Of a stretch of 64,000 nucleotides of DNA, positions 58,001 to 64,000 are shown in pieces. The first letter of the stretch is position 1. Every line of letters starts with the position of its first letter. The translations under genes and the position numbers were made by a program. The stretch is taken from NCBI GenBank assembly GCA_035578155.1, contig JAPWDM010000016.1:11824608-11888607 (forward strand). Reading direction: 5' to 3'. Source of the stretch: Brachynemurus nebulosus (Eukaryota; Arthropoda; Insecta; Neuroptera; Myrmeleontidae). The notes beneath the pieces are model-generated. The model was not told where the DNA came from and searched no databases. It saw nothing but the letters and a program-made list of their open reading frames with translations.

Positions 58001-58905
58001 AAAAAACGTATAATTTCTCCCCCAGTGTGAAAAAATTGTTATTTATGCGTTACATTACATATTTACTTTTATTGTATGTTAACGTATGAAATCGTACAGC
58101 AATAGTTATTTGGAAAAAAATAAAAATTGTTGGACATAACGTGTTTTGGATCTGTAATTAGGACATAGTGAGTTTTGGAAATCTCTTCTCGTCAAAATGA
58201 CAGAGTCAGACAATAAAGAGATACTGAAATACTGAAAGTATTTAGAAGTTTTTACTTTCGTTATTAAAAGTATAAATCAAATTAACCCAAATGCTTAGTG
58301 TTTTATTTATTAGAAATGTTCTTAATGTCGTCCTCCACAAGGAATAAGTCAAAAAATTAAACGCCTAAAACGGTGGGTAAGATATTCGGTGGGATATCTG
58401 AAATATTGTCCTCCTGATTCTTTTTCGTTTTTCTAAATTTTCGACGCGAAGCTGGATTTATTATCTCGTCACTTTCCATCTAAACACTAGTTAAATCTCT
58501 TGTTTGGTGTTAAAACTTTTATTATCAAAAGAAGTCGGGATTCTTAGAACATAAAACAAGCCAAAATGTAAAAATTTTTAATATTTTCAAAAGAAATATA
58601 TTAGGAAAAAAAATGTGTTAAAATTTTTATGTGTGCATCCATTTTATTAATTTTATCTGTCAAGTTAAAAAAATTGAATGTGCAATAAATAGTTAGTATT
58701 GAAATTGAATATATGAAATACAATTGTGCATACATTTGTACACAATTATTAAGACAATATCCAAACGCGGATAGATTTACGTAAAAGTGTTATTGTTTCA
58801 AAGTGGTTTAACGTAATTTCCATACAATTGTACCAAAATGTTAATAGTTTTAATTCCGTGGTAACATAATCTATCGCCTCCGACATAAAGTAAATTGTCG
58901 GTTTT
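58001..58905. other. Intergenic, no feature recognised
   Basis: No gene or element ends found. A poly-A run at about 58916-58936 follows. Confidence 0.4.
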
Positions 58906-58939
58906 TTTTTTCTCAAAAAAAAAAAAAAAAAAAAAATGG

Positions 58940-59330
58940 TACAGATACATCATAAAAATATATTTAACTGAGAGAGAAATAGAATATAGCCGAATCGTTA
59001 AATTGGATTAAAAAAATCATGACACGCCACTTAAAAAGCGTTTATTTTTCGAATGTAGCTCGAAAAAAAAAGACAGAAAAAAAACTGTGAGTGGGAGTGT
59101 AATAAAAAATGATTTATTGCAACATATTTTCTAACTTTTCTCGAAAAGTAAGTAATTTAGAGCAGCGGTATAAAAATATTTTTTACGCATATTGCCTTTT
59201 ACTTTGGCTTGGTGTAAAAAAATTTTTGAACGAACTCATCCAACGATTTGTAAAATCGAATTCGCACACAAAATTTCATAAGCATTAAACGTTTCGTTCG
59301 AGAGTTATATACTATCGTATTGAGACTAAA
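58940..59330 (-). mobile_element. Long family B Helentron-like fragment
   Basis: Reverse-complement match to 34225-34690: AACGATTTGTAAAATCGAAT, CATAAGCATTAAACGTTTCG and AAATCATGACACGCCAC. It stops at the (TA)n site position (GAGAGTTATATAC), and no TA tract is present there. Confidence 0.75.
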
Positions 59331-59797
<467 letters not shown>

Positions 59798-60310
59798 GTG
59801 AGTTTTTCGGGAGTTGCCATTTTTATTACAGCCAAACCGTTGATTTAATCGAAAAATTGTTCAAATAAGAGTTGTAGATATCGACGGGGGCAACCAGTTG
59901 CAATAATCAGGAGCTTTATAGCTCTTGTGGTTTTCGAGATACGATACAAACTTACCTTTTTTTAAATGGAATAGTATACTTATTTATTGATAAAAATTAT
60001 TCAATAAAGCAACAATAACCAAAAATAAAAATTTTTATCTTAAGTTTTTTTTTCAAATTTTACAGCTTTCGCGCTTAAAAATGATTTATTTAAGTGAATT
60101 TTGGTAAGTTTAAGAGCGCCTACTTCAAACAGGCCTCAATATTACGGAAAATAGGTAAATGATAATTGTATTTATGACACATAGATGGCTATCTAGTAAA
60201 ACTCGTGTTCCTAGGTAACTAAAACAGAAATTTTTAACTGATTTGAATGACATAATCTGACATGCAGAAAGACATTTTTATATTTGGCATATTTAAGCAC
60301 TTTCGTGATG

Positions 60311-60562
60311 GTTATGTGCGCTGTGTTTGGTTGCAATAGCAATAATAACAAAAAACTTAAAATTAATGATGTGATTAATAATGTAACCCACAAAATAACT
60401 GACCCTGATGTGATTAATAATCTAACCCACAAAATAATAGCCCACAAAATAACTGACGAACATTTAAATGTTAAAAATGCAAAAATTTGCAACACAACTC
60501 TTTTCACATACAAATTCAAAAGCTATTTCGCGTATGGACTCATTGGGGTTGATAAAAAGTGA
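60311..60562 (+). pseudogene. Short ORF with THAP-like N-terminus
   Basis: MCAVFGCNSNNNKK fits the first zinc-ligand pair of THAP domains (M...C..(C)). The following KLKINDVINNVTHKITDPDV and a repeat of it (DVINNLTHKI) have no THAP features (no FP, no conserved W, no C..H). The frame ends at VDKK. Read as a decayed or rearranged P-element/THAP start; the identification rests on few residues. An upstream in-frame ATG exists at 60284. Confidence 0.4.
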
Positions 60563-60827
60563 AGATTGGCAAGACTGTGCAAATTTACTGAAAAATAGAC
60601 AGGTCTGCTGCAGGTGACGCTAGTGATTTACTAAATGTCCAACGCTCTGCAAGAGTTAAGAATCAATTACAGATAAAATATTTTTAATAAAAACTTTATT
60701 TTTTTAAATAAACTTTATTATTTTTAGTAAAATTTGTTTCATTACAACATTTTTTTGAATTACAGAACTCATTTTTGTCTTTTAAAATACAGAATAAATT
60801 TTTTTATAAAAATGACTAACTAAGAAC

Positions 60828-61175
60828 TAGGGATGTTATGGATATCCGTAACCGTAACCGAAACTACCGGATATCCGAAATAATTGTATATCCAAAACCG
60901 AAACCGTATCCGAAAATAAAAGCTTCGGATTTGTTCCGGATAATAACAGGCAACTGCCATTGGAAAACTGAGTTTAAATCGAAGCAAGTTTTTGCAGCAT
61001 ATTTCTCTTAGTAGATTTGTTGATTCGTTTTTGACGTTCACTTTTTGGGTAAAAGCTTTACCCTTTTTCTCTAAAAATTATGTTCACTGAAAGCAATTAT
61101 CCGTAACCGAAACCGAAAAAAATGTTTTTAAATATCCATATCCGTATCCGAAATTTCATATCCATAACATCCCTA
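60828..61175. mobile_element. hAT-like MITE rich in ATATCCG(T/A)AACCG
   Basis: The ends TAGGGATGTTATGGATATCC and ATATCCATAACATCCCTA enclose 348 bp with clustered TCCGTAACCG/ATCCGAAA motifs next to both ends. An 8-bp target duplication is not clear. Confidence 0.82.
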
Positions 61176-62312
61176 CAGTAAGATCCATTATTTACATGAG
61201 TAAATTTCCGTTCAAATGGGAATGTTTTTCCTTCAACTGTGTGATCAACTGATTTTTACTAATGTCCACGGAACGACAAATTTTAATACTTTAATACTGT
61301 TTTTCCTGTTGAAGTTAACAGAAGTTTAGTAAATATTCCAATTTTAAACATCGAATGAAATGAACTATAAGAATTATTGTAGATTTTGAAAAATTGTTTG
61401 AATTCTTACTGCAAAAAAAAAATAAGGTTATGAAAATAATTATTTACAACAACAGATTAAGAACTAATCGTGAAATGAATAAAATCATACTTTTCCTGTT
61501 TCAACGTAATGCAATCTTGTTTAAATACCAGAATTTTGGCGTTGAAAATATTTTTTGTTGACATTTTTATTTAACGGTGATAAATAATAATAGCCATATG
61601 TAATACATCCGACATTGATATTATCGATGCCAATATTGCCATCTACATAAATATTTCAAAAACAAATTACAAAGATAATACAGATTTCATATTAACTACG
61701 TATTGTGAACGTAATGACTGTTTCACAAATGCCTATTTTTAACTGCCATAGTGTGGTGTAGTATTAAATATTAAAAATTAAAACTATAGCTGTATTTTAA
61801 TGACTTTTTATTGAATACTAAGTTAAATATTTGAGGAAAAACTACAAATTATTTTGATAATTAATGTATTTAATTAATAAATTTTGTCTTATTGCAACAG
61901 CTTAATGCGAACATACCATCACTAGTTATTTTGGGTGTTTTGAATGTAAATTGCAAATTATGCGTATTTTTTGCGTTCGATCAAATAAACTTGACCACGG
62001 GTTTTGAAAACTAAAACTTAAAAATGCAATTTCTCAAAAATTTTGAATAAAATAATGAAAATTTTAGCATAATTGGTAATTTGAAGTAATAAACTAATTT
62101 TTAAAAAACATCTCAACATATGTTTCCATTTGAAAAAAAATTTTTTTCTATTCCAAAAAAACCGTAAGTCCTAGAAGTCTGGAACAATTTTTCCTGAATG
62201 GCCCCCTCTATTTTGAATATTTTTTGTATAAACTTTTTTTCGATTAGATGCATATTTTAGGAATAAATCGAATGGCAACTCCCGAAAAACTCACATGGTA
62301 TATATATTTCGT

Positions 62313-62715
62313 GTGAGTTTTTCGGGAGTTGCCATTTTTATTACAGCCAAACCGTTGATTTAATCGAAAAATTGTTCAAATAAGAGTTGTAGATATCGAC
62401 GGGGGCAACCAATTGCGATAATCAGGAGCTTTATAGCTCTTGTGGTTTTCGAGATACGATACAAACTTACCTTTTTTTAAATGGAATAGTATACTTATTT
62501 GTTGATAAAAATTATTCAATAAAGCAACAATAACCAAAAATAAGAAAATAAAAATTTTTATTTTAATTTTTTTTTTTCAAATTTTACAACTTTCGCGCTT
62601 AAAAGTGATTTATTTAAGTGAATTTTAGAAAGTTTAAGAGCGCCTACTTCAAACAGGCCTCAATATTACGGAAAGTAGCAAGCGGTAATTGTATTTATTT
62701 TACATAGATGGCTTT
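62313..62715 (+). mobile_element. Second copy of the 59798 element, 5' 400 bp
   Basis: Nearly identical to 59798-60190 (GACGGGGGCAACCA(G/A)TTGC, AGGCCTCAATATTACGGAAA, CATAGATGGCT). It starts only 18 bp after the end of the first element, in the same orientation as its left end. It is truncated just left of a family D MITE. Confidence 0.85.
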
Positions 62716-62733
62716 ACCGTATAGGTTTATCTA

Positions 62734-63059
62734 GAGTCCCTATAATAAATAGAGTCGTGAGATGTGTTCTCAACGCTGATTGGCACCGGCATTTTCTGTC
62801 CACAGTTTGCATAAAATACATTAGAAATAAATTAAATATTAACAAAAATCTGAAAAAATCATTTAGTTTAACCTAGAAAGAATAATTAAATTAAAAATTT
62901 TTAATTGTTCAGTAATTCATAACTTATTAACAATAATTATGTACTCAAAAATATTTACTCAAGCATGTGGTCAAGCAATTTTGAAGCTTGCCGCGCTTGC
63001 CGCTCTGATTTGGACCGAAAACGAATGACATGTCACGACTGTATTTATTATAGGGACTC
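62734..63059. mobile_element. MITE family D, complete copy
   Basis: The ends GAGTCCCTATAATAAATAGA and TATTTATTATAGGGACTC, with further pairing through GTCGTGA.ATGT, enclose 326 bp. TA lies at both sides (62732-62733, 63060-63061), indicating Tc1/mariner-type mobilisation. It defines the family seen truncated at 55112 and diverged at 56670. Confidence 0.88.
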
Positions 63060-63061
63060 TA

Positions 63062-63647
63062 CCACACAAATGACTGATTTAAAATGTCAGTGTTTTTTTT
63101 TAAATTTACAATTATTTTGATAATTTATGTAATTCTGTTTTAGGTACTTTATTGGAGTAATTCTAATAACTTATTATTGTTCGAGATGACATAACCTCTC
63201 CAATTCTTATATTATCCAAGGAATATTTATTGTTATTTTAAAAGGTAACGGTAATTCCACAATTTCAAAATAATTATTTACAATGTAAGTAACGAAAATT
63301 TTTATTTCATAGGATTCTGTAAAGCTTTGGTTCAGTATGAAGTTAATATAAAATTGCAAAAGGATGGTACTTCTGTGGAAAAAATTCAAGAAATAGAAAT
63401 GTTAACGCGAGGAAACTCCCACTAAAAATTTGCCACCCGGGGCTACTGCCCCGCGTGCCCGTAGTGTAAATCTACCACTGATTATACGTAACTACCAGCA
63501 GCGCTGGGAAGAATGGTTCATAGAATTTACAATAGAAAATGGTTTTCAAAAATGCACTTAAAATCCAAAATGGAAAATGGTTTTGCTGAACATATTTAAA
63601 ATAGAAAATTGAAAATAGCTATTTAAAATGGATTATAAAATGCTAAA
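63062..63647. other. Intergenic with a possible transposon end
   Basis: No gene recognised. GTAGTGTAAATCTACCACTG at about 63460-63480 resembles a hAT 3' end (CAGTGGTAGATT in reverse), preceded by GC-rich CCCGGGGCTACTGCCCCGCG. No partner end or transposase was identified. Confidence 0.35.
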
Positions 63648-64000
63648 TAGGATTCCCGATCTCTGGCGAAAAAATCGATCTTGTGGATCGATTGGAATCG
63701 TCAAACCAAAAATCGATGCAGAAGAAAATCGACTTATACAAAATCGATCTGACGAAAATCGATTCAATTTTTGTACTTGCAGAAAATAAAAGATATATAA
63801 AAGTTTTAATGAAGTTTCTTATTGGGTCATCACAAATCAGTTTTAATTTTCTTTGAAGATGAACTGCTGAATTTAATATGAATAAAATGGTTTCCAGTTT
63901 GCGCTAAAAGTGACAACAATAGTTGAAATATATTTTACAATAATTTTTAAAAAATATATTTTTACTAAAAATATCCTAATTTAAATTCGAAAAGATCGAT
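63648..64000. mobile_element. hAT-type MITE (ATCGATTTT-rich), partial at window edge
   Basis: Begins TAGGATTCCCGATCTCTGGC and follows the reverse complement of 38126-38677 to the window end (TCGTCAAACCAAAAATCGAT, CTTATTGGGTCATCA). It continues beyond the window. Confidence 0.9.

Larger units (their letters stand above)
59798..62294 (+). mobile_element. 2.5 kb inverted-repeat element with THAP-like ORF start
   Basis: The ends GTGAGTTTTTCGGGAGTTGC and its reverse complement (to 62294) form 24-bp inverted repeats. The left 400 bp is duplicated in direct orientation at 62313-62715. It contains a short ORF starting MCAVFGCNSNN (60311) and a hAT-type MITE (60828-61175). The THAP-like start suggests a P-element-like relic, but no catalytic part is readable. 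Confidence 0.6.

Overview
This AT-rich window (long (TA)n tracts, GT-AG spliced genes, many DNA transposons) looks like arthropod nuclear DNA, most likely an insect. The evidence is insect-type INDY/SLC13 exons, mariner, Tc3-like, hAT and PIF/Harbinger relics, and small THAP genes. The order cannot be fixed from sequence alone.

Only two well-supported protein-coding genes are visible. The first is the 3' part of an INDY/SLC13 anion transporter on the + strand. Its ten coding exons run from 1626 to 12859 and encode 422 C-terminal residues; the N-terminal exons lie upstream of the window. The second is a small intact three-exon THAP zinc-finger gene (45706-47096, 153 aa). A disrupted paralogue of it sits about 8 kb upstream at 37971-41065. 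Two short candidate coding exons with good donors (27133-27195 +, 29545-29590 -) have no recognised partners.

The rest is mostly mobile DNA, often nested. The 6.7 kb INDY intron (2239-8939) holds a DD34D mariner relic split by about 4.1 kb. That insert contains a nearly intact DD41D-type mariner and a ~120-bp minisatellite array. The 2.6 kb INDY intron (9940-12531) holds an element with 4-bp target duplications, a transposon protein fragment and a ~1.8 kb foldback repeat. From 14.4 to 37.7 kb there are Helentron-like elements, Tc3, hAT and Harbinger pseudogenes and several MITEs. From 41.8 to 45.3 kb there is a three-level nest: hAT in hAT, with a Helentron-like element inside, each hAT with its own 8-bp target duplication. 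From 51.0 to 55.1 kb there is a second nest: a hAT inside a Harbinger-like element, directly abutting another element that carries a 1.5 kb palindrome. From 56 to 63 kb more inverted-repeat elements follow, including a 2.5 kb element whose short ORF begins like a THAP domain.

The most notable pattern is that two unrelated repeat families share one architecture. Each has a subterminal inverted repeat near both ends, a 3' hairpin after the second repeat, and a (TA)n tract at a fixed internal site. These are the hallmarks of HINE/DINE-1-type non-autonomous Helentrons. They account for many of the long (TA)n tracts in the window.
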